Source: Pacificoceanicola sp049803835 (lineage in GTDB: Bacteria; Pseudomonadota; Alphaproteobacteria; Rhodobacterales; Rhodobacteraceae). From it: a stretch of 64,000 nucleotides of DNA. Below, piece after piece: positions 18,125 to 26,179 of the stretch. The notes under the pieces are model-generated. The model had not been told where the DNA came from. It was given only the letters and a program-made list of their open reading frames with translations, and made no database searches. Numbering within the stretch: position 1 is the first letter of the stretch; each line of letters starts with the position of its first letter. The stretch is taken from NCBI RefSeq assembly GCF_049803835.1, contig NZ_JBNAGK010000001.1:248001-312000 (forward strand), written 5' to 3'. The position numbers and the translations under genes are program-made.

Positions 18125-18679
18125 GTGTCAGACAGCAGCATCGACGAGTTGGGTGACGACCGCACATTGCTTCTCGTGGATGACGACGAGCCGTTTCTGA
18201 AACGCCTGGCCAAGGCCATGGAAAAGCGTGGGTTCGAGGTGGAAACCGCCGGGTCCGTCGCTGCGGGCCGCGCCATCGCGACCGCCCGTCCGCCGGCTTA
18301 TGCGGTGGTCGATCTGCGGCTCGAAGACGGCAACGGGCTCGACGTGGTCGAGGTGCTGCGCGAGAAGCGGCCTGACAGCCGGATCGTCGTCCTGACCGGA
18401 TATGGTGCGATTGCCACCGCCGTGGCGGCGGTGAAAATCGGCGCGACCGATTACCTGTCGAAGCCCGCTGACGCCACCGACATCACCAATGCGCTGCTGT
18501 CGAAGGGTGACGAACTGCCGCCGCCGCCGGAGAACCCGATGAGTGCGGATCGTGTGCGCTGGGAACATATCCAGCGGGTGTACGAACTGTGCGACCGCAA
18601 CGTGTCCGAAACCGCGCGGCGGCTGAACATGCACCGCCGGACCTTGCAGCGGATTCTGGCGAAGCGCTCGCCGCGCTAG
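18125..18679 (+). CDS. regA: RegA/PrrA response regulator
   Basis: A 184-residue response regulator that controls photosynthesis, respiration, CO2 and nitrogen genes in this lineage. The receiver has the acidic pair D20-D21, phospho-acceptor D63 (VVDLRLEDG), the T/K pair (VLTGYG, LSKP), a Pro-rich hinge (PPPPENP, about 136-142), and a C-terminal Fis-like helix-turn-helix (NVSETARRLNMHRRTLQR). The start is GTG, with GGGGAGGA eight bases upstream. Unlike the classical Rhodobacter locus, no hvrA gene follows; a lipoprotein gene converges with only 2 bases between stops. Confidence 0.97.
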   Translation: MSDSSIDELGDDRTLLLVDDDEPFLKRLAKAMEKRGFEVETAGSVAAGRAIATARPPAYAVVDLRLEDGNGLDVVEVLREKRPDSRIVVLTGYGAIATAVAAVKIGATDYLSKPADATDITNALLSKGDELPPPPENPMSADRVRWEHIQRVYELCDRNVSETARRLNMHRRTLQRILAKRSPR

Positions 18680-18681
18680 GG

Positions 18682-19368
18682 TCAGCCGATATCGAGGCGG
18701 TCCACGGTGATACTGATGCTCCTTTCCAGGTCCGCAAGACGTGTGACGTACCACGAATAGTCTTCGCCGGAGTCGCGCTGGGCTTTTTCCAACACGCTGC
18801 GGGTTTCCGCGGCGCGGGCCGCGCTGAGTGACAGGGTTTCGGCAATCGCGCCACGGGCCCGCACCATGTGGGTGAGCCGCGCGGCCTGATCCGTCTCCGT
18901 GTACATCCCGGTTTTGCGCCCGGCCTGCAGCATGGCCATCTCCTCGCCCTGCTCGCGCAGCATGGTGTTTATGTCCTGATCGAGCGCGGCAAGGTCTTCG
19001 AGCGCTTGCGAAATGGCGGGCGCGAGGGCGTTGCGGTCGAAGGGTTGGCTGCCCCCCGTCAGGTCGCGCAGCGCGCCGAGCGTGCGGCCCATGAGGTCGC
19101 GTTCGGAGCACAGGGCCATGCCTGGATCGGAGAGGTTCCCGGCGCAGGCACCCGCAGGAGCCGAGGCGTTCCGGAGGATGGCGCGGATGCTGTCCTCCAA
19201 AGCGATTGCGGTGTTGGTCACGGCGCGTTCGCGGGGCGAGGTCAGGGCCACGGGCTCGACGAGGAAGGGGGTGTCATTGCGGGAGGCTTCGGGGACGCCC
19301 GCAGTCTGGCTGCACGCCGATAAGGAAACAATCGCCATCCCGAGCAGGCAAACCTTTCGCAAGCTCAT
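18682..19368 (-). CDS. Hypothetical lipoprotein
   Basis: A 228-residue protein of unrecognised family. The signal peptide ends in a lipobox (LSAC, lipidated Cys C19), so it is probably anchored to a membrane from the periplasmic side. The mature part is rich in Ala, Glu and Arg with long predicted helices (about 80-150 and 165-215), and it carries two Cys (about residues 75 and 88) that could form a disulfide. It is convergent with regA, stops 2 bases apart, and has its own leader upstream of 19368. No function can be given; envelope structural or stress roles are conceivable only from the lipid anchor. Confidence 0.75.
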   Translation of the reverse strand: MSLRKVCLLGMAIVSLSACSQTAGVPEASRNDTPFLVEPVALTSPRERAVTNTAIALEDSIRAILRNASAPAGACAGNLSDPGMALCSERDLMGRTLGALRDLTGGSQPFDRNALAPAISQALEDLAALDQDINTMLREQGEEMAMLQAGRKTGMYTETDQAARLTHMVRARGAIAETLSLSAARAAETRSVLEKAQRDSGEDYSWYVTRLADLERSISITVDRLDIG

Positions 19369-19485
19369 TCCTGACCTCCTGACTTCGCGACAATGTCGGG
19401 AGGGCTAAGATTGGAATGCGGCAAGAATGCGGCGGATTGTTTCCGCATCTGCGTCAATGCCGGGACTGTTGCCCGGGGCGCACGT

Positions 19486-19956
19486 TCAGAGCGGGTGGCG
19501 CTTGACGATGCGGTCGACCATCGTGCCATCGGGGCGCATATGATCTTCGGGAATGACGTGGTCGTCCTCGAAACCGAGGCGGCTGTAGAAGGCGAGCCCG
19601 CCGGTATTGTCCGAGGTGATCCGCGCCAGGATCGCCACGCCCCCGAGTTTCCGGCAATCGGCCAGGGTCTTGTCGAAGAGAGCGTATCCGGCGCCTTTCA
19701 CCGGATTCTCCCGGTCGGTGAAGCTCGCGATGCTGTAGAGACCGTTCCCGATATCGAACGCCACCTGGAAGCCGACGATCCGGCCCTGATGCAGAACCAC
19801 GTTACTGACAGGTGGTGTCAGCCGGTAGTCGCGGTCGAAACCCTCAAGGGTGAACGGCTCTTCATAGGCGGTGGTGCCGCCCAAGCCGATGATGTGGTTG
19901 AGGATGTGAACGCAGGCCGGGACATCCCCGGCCTGCATGTCGCGGGTTTCCAGCAT
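19486..19956 (-). CDS. GNAT-family N-acetyltransferase
   Basis: A 156-residue acetyl-CoA-dependent acetyltransferase of the phosphinothricin-acetyltransferase-like branch of GNAT. The middle has the usual V-x-G-A-L-x pattern replaced by GAGYALFDKTLADCRKLG, the pyrophosphate-binding turn plus helix, and the C-terminal strand pattern NTGGLAFYSRLGFE is typical. The acyl acceptor is unknown. Its ATG lies 1 base after the HD gene stop, so it is the last gene of a three-gene operon with the HD hydrolase and FkbM methyltransferase. Confidence 0.83.
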   Translation of the reverse strand: MLETRDMQAGDVPACVHILNHIIGLGGTTAYEEPFTLEGFDRDYRLTPPVSNVVLHQGRIVGFQVAFDIGNGLYSIASFTDRENPVKGAGYALFDKTLADCRKLGGVAILARITSDNTGGLAFYSRLGFEDDHVIPEDHMRPDGTMVDRIVKRHPL

Positions 19957-19957
19957 G

Positions 19958-20551
19958 TCAGAGCGCTTTCATCAGGTCGAGGTGCCGCCGGGTGAAGTCC
20001 AGCCGGACCTGCACCGGGGGGCGCAGCAGGATCGACAGATCGGCAATCATGTCGAGGTCGGGTGCGCCGAAGAACTTGTCCGCCTCTGCGCGGGAGAACC
20101 CGGCGATCTGCGTCGCTTCCATCCAGGCGCTGATGCGGTCGGCCTTCTTGATCTGTTTCTTGAGCCGCGCCGGGGTCACGGCGGGCAGGCCGAAACGGAT
20201 GTGGATGGCGGCGGTCAGGCGCTTGTCCAGCGTCTCGTAATCGGGACCGACGGCGGCCTTGACCGGGGAGATCATGTCGCCGATCACATATTCCGGCGCA
20301 TCGTGCAGCAGCGCCGTCAGGCGTTCGGCCGGTGTGGCCTTCGGGCAGAGCCGCCCGAACAACTCCTCGACGAGCAGCGAATGCTCCGCGACGGAATAGG
20401 CATAGTCCCCCTTCGTCTGCCCGTTCCAGCGCGCCACGAAGGCGAGACCATGGGCGATGTCCTCGATTTCGATGTCGACCGGCGTGGGATCGAGCAGGTC
20501 GAGCCTGCGGCCGGAGAGCATGCGCTGCCATGCGCGGGGTTGTCGTGCCAT
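19958..20551 (-). CDS. HD-domain phosphohydrolase, YfbR-like
   Basis: A 197-residue metal-dependent phosphohydrolase. Metal ligands of an HD domain are visible: H57 (AEHS), the H83-D84 doublet (LLHDAPEY) and a later Asp (KKADRIS). Relatives such as YfbR dephosphorylate 5'-deoxynucleotides. A start 36 codons upstream is open but gives an atypical Ser/Thr-rich N-terminus; the chosen ATG has GAGG eight bases before it and matches the family start (MARQPRAWQRM). It is sandwiched between the FkbM gene (13 bases) and the GNAT gene (1 base). Substrate is not determined. Confidence 0.82.
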   Translation of the reverse strand: MARQPRAWQRMLSGRRLDLLDPTPVDIEIEDIAHGLAFVARWNGQTKGDYAYSVAEHSLLVEELFGRLCPKATPAERLTALLHDAPEYVIGDMISPVKAAVGPDYETLDKRLTAAIHIRFGLPAVTPARLKKQIKKADRISAWMEATQIAGFSRAEADKFFGAPDLDMIADLSILLRPPVQVRLDFTRRHLDLMKAL

Positions 20552-20564
20552 CACTTGCCTCGGT

Positions 20565-21263
20565 CTATCGTGCTTGTGCGAGGTAGAAGCCGTTCCGCTC
20601 CATCCCGCCGCAGAACCCATAGCCAAGGTCGGGGAAGTGCTCACCCAGGAATTCGGCATACATTGCCTGCTGCCAGGGGCGTTCCGCTTCCAGAACGATC
20701 ATCGGCGCGTTGTCCGAGATGATGCGGCGGGCCCCGAGCAGGGCGGATTTCTCGAACCCCTCGACGTCCAGATGCAGGATGGACACCCGGCGATGCGGCT
20801 CGACGAGGCTGTCCAGGGTCACGACCTCGACCATGACGGTTTCGTCGGTTTCCTTCTCCACGATCTTCGCGCGGGCCGCGGTGGCGCTGCCGCCCTTACG
20901 CGACAGTTGCAGGGGCAGTTGCCCGGGCGTCTCGCCCACGGCCACCGGGAAAAGGCTGACGTTGGGAAGGTTGTTGAGCGCAACCGTGCGTTCGGCGGCG
21001 GCGAAGCTGAGGGGATTCGGCTCGAAGCTGACGATGCGCGATCCGGCGGCCACGAAAGGCGACAGCGCGGGCAGGAAATCCCCGATGAAGGCACCGCCGG
21101 TGACGATGTCTCCCAGCCCCGTGCGACGCTGCATCAGGCGAAGGGTGTTCGGCTCGTAGACCTCGCCGCGGGCCAGAACCTTGGGAAGCTTGCGCTTTTC
21201 ATAGGCTTTCGGCACGCAATAGAAGCCGAATTCGTTGACGCAGACCCGGTACTCGAAATCCAC
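20565..21263 (-). CDS. FkbM-family methyltransferase
   Basis: A 232-residue SAM-dependent O-methyltransferase-like protein. The FkbM pattern is present: a glycine motif (GGAFIGDFLPALSP), FEPNP at the strand-2 end, and DVEGFE late in the domain. Such enzymes often methylate sugar or polyketide hydroxyls. An upstream GTG would add 14 residues; the GTG at 21263 is preferred because AAGGGGG lies about five bases before it and the protein then begins at a conserved-looking strand. It is divergent from ahcY (117 bases) and heads a three-gene operon. The acceptor is unknown, and GTG start use fits modest expression. Confidence 0.8.
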   Translation of the reverse strand: MDFEYRVCVNEFGFYCVPKAYEKRKLPKVLARGEVYEPNTLRLMQRRTGLGDIVTGGAFIGDFLPALSPFVAAGSRIVSFEPNPLSFAAAERTVALNNLPNVSLFPVAVGETPGQLPLQLSRKGGSATAARAKIVEKETDETVMVEVVTLDSLVEPHRRVSILHLDVEGFEKSALLGARRIISDNAPMIVLEAERPWQQAMYAEFLGEHFPDLGYGFCGGMERNGFYLAQAR

Positions 21264-21380
21264 TGTGGCCCCCTTGCTTGCACAAGGCCATTGAGGCCGC
21301 CACACCGCTTGTTGTCAATTGGCCAGCCCTTTGCTAACCCGGCATCGTTTTAACGTGTGTCATCAGGAGCAAAACCCACC

Positions 21381-22769
21381 ATGACCCAGGACTACGTCGT
21401 CAAAGACATTTCCCTCGCCGCGTTCGGTCGCAAGGAACTGGACATCGCCGAGACCGAAATGCCCGGGCTGATGGCTCTGCGCGCAGAATATGGCGAGGCC
21501 AAACCGCTCAAGGGTGCGCGTATCGTCGGCTCCCTGCACATGACCATCCAGACTGCCTGCCTGATCGAGACGCTCGTGGCGCTGGGCGCGGACGTGCGCT
21601 GGGCGTCGTGCAACATCTTCTCGACCCAGGACCATGCCGCGGCGGCCATCGCGGAGGCGGGGATTCCGGTGTTTGCCATCAAGGGCCAGACGCTGGAAGA
21701 GCACTGGGACTACCTCGACAAGTCCTTCATGTTCCCGGAAGGCGCGAACATGATCCTCGACGACGGCGGCGATGCGACGCTCTATGTCCTGCTCGGCGCC
21801 CGTGCCGAGGCTGGCGAGGACATCATCCCGGTGCCCCAATCCGAGGAAGAGGCTGTCATCAAGGCGCAGATCAAGAAGCGCATGGAGCTCTCCCCGGGCT
21901 GGTTCACCAAGACTCGCGACGCGATCAAGGGTGTCTCCGAGGAGACCACCACCGGCGTCCATCGTCTCTATGACCTGCACAAGAAGGGCCAGCTGCCCTT
22001 CCCGGCGATCAACGTGAACGACTCCGTCACCAAGTCGAAGTTCGACAACAAGTACGGCTGCAAGGAATCGCTCGTCGATGGCATCCGCCGCGCCACGGAC
22101 GTGATGATGGCCGGCAAGGTCGCCGTGGTTTGTGGCTATGGTGACGTGGGCAAGGGCTCCGCCGCTTCGCTGCGCGGCGCCGGTGCGCGGGTGAAGGTGA
22201 CGGAAGCGGACCCGATCTGCGCCCTGCAGGCGGCAATGGACGGCTTCGAGGTCGTGCTGCTGGAAGACGTGGTCGCGGATGCGGACATCTTCATCACCAC
22301 CACCGGCAACAAGGACGTGATCCGCATCGAGCACATGCGCGAGATGAAGGACATGGCGATCGTCGGCAACATCGGCCACTTCGACAACGAGATCCAGGTG
22401 GCCAGCCTGCGGAACCACAAGTGGACCAACATCAAGGACCAGGTGGACATGATCGAGATGCCCTCGGGCAGCCGTCTGATCCTGCTCTCCGAAGGCCGTC
22501 TGCTGAACCTCGGCAACGCCACCGGTCACCCGTCCTTCGTGATGTCTGCGTCTTTCACCAACCAGGTGCTGGCGCAGATGGAACTGTGGAACAACGGCCA
22601 GAACTACGAGAATGGCGTGTACATTCTGCCCAAGCACCTCGACGAAAAGGTCGCGCGTCTGCACCTCGGCCGGATCGGCGTCAAGCTGACGACGCTGACG
22701 GCGGAGCAGGCGGCCTATATCGGCGTGACGCCGGAAGGCCCGTTCAAGCCGGAACACTACCGCTACTGA
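21381..22769 (+). CDS. ahcY: S-adenosylhomocysteinase
   Basis: A 462-residue NAD-dependent enzyme that splits S-adenosylhomocysteine to adenosine and homocysteine, relieving inhibition of methyltransferases. The NAD site GYGDVGKGSA, the substrate motif around STQDHAAAAI, and the C-terminal KPEHYRY are all present. The chosen ATG follows AGGAG at a slightly long distance (11 bases); an upstream start is not supported. A weak TTGTCA lies at 21312-21317. I checked the 117-base leader for an SAH-riboswitch-like fold and saw none. In Rhodobacter capsulatus ahcY is also close to the reg genes, so synteny fits. Confidence 0.97.
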   Translation: MTQDYVVKDISLAAFGRKELDIAETEMPGLMALRAEYGEAKPLKGARIVGSLHMTIQTACLIETLVALGADVRWASCNIFSTQDHAAAAIAEAGIPVFAIKGQTLEEHWDYLDKSFMFPEGANMILDDGGDATLYVLLGARAEAGEDIIPVPQSEEEAVIKAQIKKRMELSPGWFTKTRDAIKGVSEETTTGVHRLYDLHKKGQLPFPAINVNDSVTKSKFDNKYGCKESLVDGIRRATDVMMAGKVAVVCGYGDVGKGSAASLRGAGARVKVTEADPICALQAAMDGFEVVLLEDVVADADIFITTTGNKDVIRIEHMREMKDMAIVGNIGHFDNEIQVASLRNHKWTNIKDQVDMIEMPSGSRLILLSEGRLLNLGNATGHPSFVMSASFTNQVLAQMELWNNGQNYENGVYILPKHLDEKVARLHLGRIGVKLTTLTAEQAAYIGVTPEGPFKPEHYRY

Positions 22770-22817
22770 TCACGAGCGGGTGCGGGGCGCAGCCCCGCCC
22801 TACGGGATGTCGGGACA

Positions 22818-22855
22818 CCGCGCAGGCCAGATGGCCTGCGCGGTTTCTCATTTTT
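22818..22855 (+). terminator. Strong terminator of ahcY
   Basis: A perfect 11-bp stem CCGCGCAGGCC / GGCCTGCGCGG with loop AGAT is followed by TTTCTCATTTTT, a textbook intrinsic terminator. A second smaller GC hairpin (GCGGGGC / GCCCCGC) lies at 22782-22798. Confidence 0.92.
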
Positions 22856-22862
22856 GAAGACA

Positions 22863-23027
22863 GGGGAAATTCTCCGAGCGTCCTGGGCGTTGAAAAACAA
22901 CAACGGCGGTGTGAATGTGTGGGTGTCGCTCGCACCCGCCACGGTGCCGGTGCCGGCGTCCTTGCTGCTGCTTGGCTCGGCTCTGGCCGGTCTGTCCGGT
23001 GTGCGGCGGCGGCAAAAGACTGCATAA
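22863..23027 (+). pseudogene. Remnant 3' end of a VPLPA/PEP-CTERM-type gene
   Basis: One reading frame in this gap ends in a classic exported-protein sorting tail: a VPVPAS motif (22944-22961), then a hydrophobic run (LLLLGSALAG), then basic SGVRRRQK and a stop at 23025. Just before it the frame reads LKNNNGGVNVWVSLAP. This is the same tail type as the intact gene at 41301. No plausible N-terminal half or signal peptide exists, because the frame runs back into the ahcY terminator. It therefore looks like the stump of a deleted gene. The stop lies 9 bases before the next ATG, sharing its ribosome site. A very short expressed peptide cannot be excluded. Confidence 0.55.
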
Positions 23028-23036
23028 GGAGCGCCC

Positions 23037-24005
23037 ATGCGCATCATCATTCTTGGAGCGGGCGCCATTGGCGGTACGCTTGCCTTCGAACTTGTCCGCT
23101 CGGGTGCGGAGGTTGTCGCCATCGCGCGTGGCGCGCAACTGGAGGCAATGCGGACCGGCGGGCTGAGGCTGCAAGCGCCGGGGGTGGACGAAACGATACG
23201 GATTCCGGTGGTGGCGCATCCGGCCGAAATCGAGTTCCGTGCGGACGACGTGATCCTTCTGTGCACCAAGACCCAGCACACCGTTGCAGCACTCGAAGAC
23301 CTCGCTGCGGCAGGGGTGACAGAGCAGCCGATCTTCTGCCTGCAGAACGGCGTGACCAACGAACGCATGGCGCTGCGCCGGTTTCCGAATGTGCACGGCG
23401 TCCTGGTCATGCTTCCGGCTGCGTTGGTGGAACCGGGGCACGTGGCGGTCTTCGCCAAGCCAAAGCTCGGCATCCTCGACATCGGGCGGTATCCGGACGG
23501 CGTGGACGCGGCAGACGAGGCGCTGGTGCAGGCTCTGTCGAACACGCGCATCGCGGCTTTTGCCGATCCGGAGGTCATGGCGGGGAAGTACGGCAAACTG
23601 CTGGTCAATCTGAACAACATCCTGGAGGCGATTCTCGGTCGTGGCGTGGAGGTTCCGCAGATCAAGAAGGCCCTGATCTCGGAGGCCGAGGCGGCACTGA
23701 CCGCCGCCGGCCTCTCGTGGCGCAAGGCGGATTCCAGCGATCCGCGCCGGGCCGAGTTCCTCAACATGAGCGATATCGACGGTGTCGCGCGGATCGGCGG
23801 CTCTACCACGCAAAGCCTCTTGCGCGGGGCCGGATCGGTGGAGACGGACTACCTCAATGGCGAGATCGTTCTGATGGGGCGGCTGCACGGCGTAACCACG
23901 CCGGTCAACGCAGGATTGTGTGCCATTGCCGGAGACCTGGCGCGCGCGGGGGTCAGGCCAGGCTCCCTTGATGGAGGCGCGCTGGCGCGCAGATTGGGCC
24001 TCTGA
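23037..24005 (+). CDS. Ketopantoate reductase-family oxidoreductase (ApbA/PanE)
   Basis: A 322-residue NADPH-dependent reductase. The Rossmann motif GAGAIGG is at 7-13, and the C-terminal ketopantoate-reductase domain has the conserved Lys-Asn region (AGKYGKLLVNLNN). The family makes pantoate for coenzyme A, but many paralogues act on other 2-keto acids, so panE itself is not claimed. AAGGAG six bases ahead overlaps the stop region of the remnant gene. No other pantothenate genes are nearby, which favours a paralogue. Confidence 0.82.
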   Translation: MRIIILGAGAIGGTLAFELVRSGAEVVAIARGAQLEAMRTGGLRLQAPGVDETIRIPVVAHPAEIEFRADDVILLCTKTQHTVAALEDLAAAGVTEQPIFCLQNGVTNERMALRRFPNVHGVLVMLPAALVEPGHVAVFAKPKLGILDIGRYPDGVDAADEALVQALSNTRIAAFADPEVMAGKYGKLLVNLNNILEAILGRGVEVPQIKKALISEAEAALTAAGLSWRKADSSDPRRAEFLNMSDIDGVARIGGSTTQSLLRGAGSVETDYLNGEIVLMGRLHGVTTPVNAGLCAIAGDLARAGVRPGSLDGGALARRLGL

Positions 24006-24126
24006 GGGCCTGCTTTTGTGCGCAAGTGAGCCGCAAGGCGGGAATTTCCCCTAGATTTGTGAGGCCCGCTTGTCCAAGGTGCGCTGGGATAAAAGCCTTT
24101 GGCAAAACTCAAGGGAGAGTGGACAG

Positions 24127-24468
24127 ATGGGTAAACGCGACGATTTGATCGAAAAATACGCTGACGATCTGAAAAGCAAATGCGGCATGGAGCCGGACAT
24201 GGACCTGCTGCGCAAGGTCACGATCGGGTGCGGCCCGTCGATCTATGACGCGGATGCCTCGACCGTGGCGTCGAGCCAGGACGGCGAGCTGGAGACCGTC
24301 AAGAACAACTTCCTGATCAAGAAACTCGGTTTGAGCGATGGTCCGGAACTGATGGACGCGATCCATTCCGTGATCGAAACGTATGGCAAGTCGGAACGCA
24401 ACAAGTACCGCGCTGTGGTCTACTACATGCTGACCAAGCATTTCGGCAAGGAAGCCGTCTACGGCTGA
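24127..24468 (+). CDS. DUF2853 family protein
   Basis: A 113-residue small soluble protein, strongly matching the remembered DUF2853 pattern: MGKRDDLIEKYADDL at the start, KVTIGCGPSIYDAD in the middle and YRAVVYYMLTKHF near the end. The family is common in alphaproteobacteria and has no assigned biochemistry. The ATG has a GGGAGAG ribosome site; an open frame reaching 24070 lacks one. A terminator follows at 24487. It appears to be a single-gene unit. No TM segment or signal is seen. Confidence 0.85.
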   Translation: MGKRDDLIEKYADDLKSKCGMEPDMDLLRKVTIGCGPSIYDADASTVASSQDGELETVKNNFLIKKLGLSDGPELMDAIHSVIETYGKSERNKYRAVVYYMLTKHFGKEAVYG

Positions 24469-24486
24469 TCCGCGTCGCGAGCGGAC

Positions 24487-24516
24487 AAGGGCCTTCGCAC
24501 CGGCGGGGGCCCTTTT
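24487..24516 (+). terminator. Terminator of the DUF2853 gene
   Basis: AAGGGCC (24487-24493) pairs with GGCCCTT (24508-24514) over a 14-base loop and runs into TTTTGATT, a normal intrinsic terminator 18 bases past the stop. Confidence 0.75.
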
Positions 24517-24552
24517 GATTCAAGGCGTCGAAAATTGCGTTTACTTGCCGTT

Positions 24553-24694
24553 TGCCAGGTTGGCAGGGGACAGGGTAAGACTGGTCGAAACAGGCCAGAA
24601 GGCCGGACTCAATCGGTTTCGCGTGTGGTGCGTAGGGAGCACGCGGGGTGACGGGGGTGCCGGTCCATTGGTCTGGCGCCCCCGCTTTGAGTCC
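24553..24694. other. Highly structured intergenic region, candidate structured RNA
   Basis: This gap holds an unusual density of complementary arms. Outer arms GGACTCAA (24605-24612) and TTGAGTCC (24687-24694) are perfect. Between them sit CGCGTG/CACGCG (24620-24625 with 24640-24645) and a 9-bp stem GGGGGTGCC/GGCGCCCCC (24653-24661 with 24675-24683, one G-T). That is a three-way-junction layout. Upstream are a TGCCA-GGT-TGGCA hairpin (24553-24565) and GGCC-AGAA-GGCC (24593-24604). It abuts the stop of the DUF1761 gene and could be a long minus-strand 3' UTR, a small RNA, or a decayed repeat. No known RNA family was recognised. Confidence 0.35.
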
Positions 24695-24701
24695 CACGAT
24701 C

Positions 24702-25097
24702 TCAGAACAAGGTCAGGACCAGGCCCATCAGGGCACAGGAGACAGTCGCGTAGCCGCCGTCGATCAGGGTCAGCTTGAGCGGCTTGCCTCCGTAGAGGTT
24801 GTTCAGGGCAATCCACGGCGCAATGAAGAACAGCCCGATGCCCGCACCGGAGACGATCCCGGCACCCACGCTGGCGACGCCGCTGGCGGCGAAGACGTGC
24901 CGCATCATGCCCGCGACGACCAGCTGGCACAGGAAACCGAGACCGAAGAGCACGGGGTTCGGGCCGCCCAACGGTTTGCCGTTTTCGTCGCAAGGAATGC
25001 CAGCCGCCTCCAGCCAATGCTTTGACAGCACGTTGTACCAGACAGCCCCCGCCGCGAAACCGGCGACGGTGGCGGCCAGAACGTTGATCAATTCCAT
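24702..25097 (-). CDS. DUF1761 membrane protein
   Basis: A 131-residue integral membrane protein with four hydrophobic segments (about 4-22, 52-72, 80-102 and 110-131). The DUF1761 pattern is visible: a Trp-Tyr pair in the first helix region (AVWYNVLSKHWLE), then a long second half with ALNNLYGGKPLKLTLIDGGY. The family function is unknown. The ATG has AGGAGGGG ahead of it. It is a single gene between the structured region and the palindrome at 25150. Confidence 0.8.
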   Translation of the reverse strand: MELINVLAATVAGFAAGAVWYNVLSKHWLEAAGIPCDENGKPLGGPNPVLFGLGFLCQLVVAGMMRHVFAASGVASVGAGIVSGAGIGLFFIAPWIALNNLYGGKPLKLTLIDGGYATVSCALMGLVLTLF

Positions 25098-25149
25098 GAT
25101 GCCCCTCCTGTTGACGCAAGGGCATGGTGCCTCAGGTTTGCCGATTTGC

Positions 25150-25254
25150 CTACAGCGTTTCTGGTTTGACCTGAAACATGGAGAGGCACGTACGTCCCGG
25201 GAGTACGAAGTAGGCAGGGCATGCCTGCCTCAAGTTCAACCAGAAACGCTATAG
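25150..25254. repeat. 105-bp palindromic element with 17-28 bp terminal inverted repeats
   Basis: Left arm CTACAGCGTTTCTGGTT (25150-25166) and right arm AACCAGAAACGCTATAG (25238-25254) match at 16 of 17 positions, and the similarity continues imperfectly to about 28 bp, with most differences being transitions. The interior has two more short dyads (CGTAC/GTACG and AGGCAG/CTGCCT). No coding potential exists inside. The ends read TA...TA, compatible with a TA target duplication. It resembles a miniature inverted-repeat element or an old RNA-folding repeat. No second copy was seen in this window. The right arm ends 5 bases before the LysR stop codon. Confidence 0.55.
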
Positions 25255-25258
25255 GGGT

Positions 25259-26179
25259 TCAGGCTCCGCGAAGCTGGCCGGGCAGCATTTCTGCCAGAAG
25301 GTCCCAGACCATCCGCACACGGGGACTGGTCCGCAGCTCGCGGTGTGCCACCAGCCAGACCGGGTAATCCAGCGTCACCTCCGGCAGGACACGGATGAGC
25401 TCCGGGAAGGCCCGCGCGTAACCGACCGGCCCGACCCCCACGCCAAGGCCCGCCCGCAGCATTTCCCAGTGCACGGGATGCGTGGAGCCGGTGACGGCGA
25501 AATTGTCCTCGGTCACGGGCATGTCCCGGGCATTCAACGCCGCTATGAAATTGGCGTTTTCGTCGAAGCCGATGAGTTTGGCACGGGCGAGATCGGGCTT
25601 GTCCCGGATCGCCGGTGCGCGGTCGAGATAGTCCCGCGTGGCGAAGAACCCGGCGCAATCCTCGGCGATGAGCTTGCCGATCAGGTCCGCCTGATCCGGG
25701 CGGGTGTTGCGGATCGCGATGTCCGCCTCGCGGCGCTTGAGGTCGCGAATGGCGTTGGACGCCACGACCTCGACGCGGATTCCCGGGGCCTCGGTCGACA
25801 GGCGTTTCAGGACAGGCGGCAGGAGCCACGACGCATAGATCTCCGAGGCGGTTATGGCGACGAGACCCTCGACCTGCTGCGCCTGCCCGGAGGCCGCCAG
25901 AGAGACGGCGGCGGCGGCCTCGCCCATGGCACGGACATGGTCCATAAGCCGGGTTCCCGAGTTGGTCAGCACAAGGCCGCGCCCGACCCGCTCGAAGAGC
26001 AGCACGCCAAGCTCTTCCTCCAGCGCGGTCACCTGACGGCCCAGCGTCGGCTGCGTCATGCCCAAGGCCCGCGCCGCCGCCGAGAACGAACCCTCTTCAG
26101 CGGTGACAAGGAACGCGCGGGCGCGGTTCCAGTCGAATGTCACGGAACGCCAATCCATGCGGTATTGCATGGTGAGCAT
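25259..26179 (-). CDS. LysR-family transcriptional regulator
   Basis: A 306-residue LysR regulator with the N-terminal winged helix-turn-helix (FSAAARALGMTQPTLGRQVTALEEELG) and a C-terminal co-inducer domain. The first ATG is used here, though internal ATGs at 26170 and 26158 are equally possible because no ribosome site is convincing. The usual pattern puts the target next door, but the flanking gap holds only the palindrome and the hsp20 terminator. In Rhodobacter capsulatus a LysR protein, HvrB, activates ahcY near the reg genes; this gene lies 2.5 kb from ahcY, so identity with HvrB is a weak guess. Confidence 0.88.
   Translation of the reverse strand: MLTMQYRMDWRSVTFDWNRARAFLVTAEEGSFSAAARALGMTQPTLGRQVTALEEELGVLLFERVGRGLVLTNSGTRLMDHVRAMGEAAAAVSLAASGQAQQVEGLVAITASEIYASWLLPPVLKRLSTEAPGIRVEVVASNAIRDLKRREADIAIRNTRPDQADLIGKLIAEDCAGFFATRDYLDRAPAIRDKPDLARAKLIGFDENANFIAALNARDMPVTEDNFAVTGSTHPVHWEMLRAGLGVGVGPVGYARAFPELIRVLPEVTLDYPVWLVAHRELRTSPRVRMVWDLLAEMLPGQLRGA

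Noticed and set aside
21264..21380. SAH or SAM riboswitch upstream of ahcY
   Set aside because: Such switches are known for these genes, but no matching stems or conserved core were seen in the short leader.
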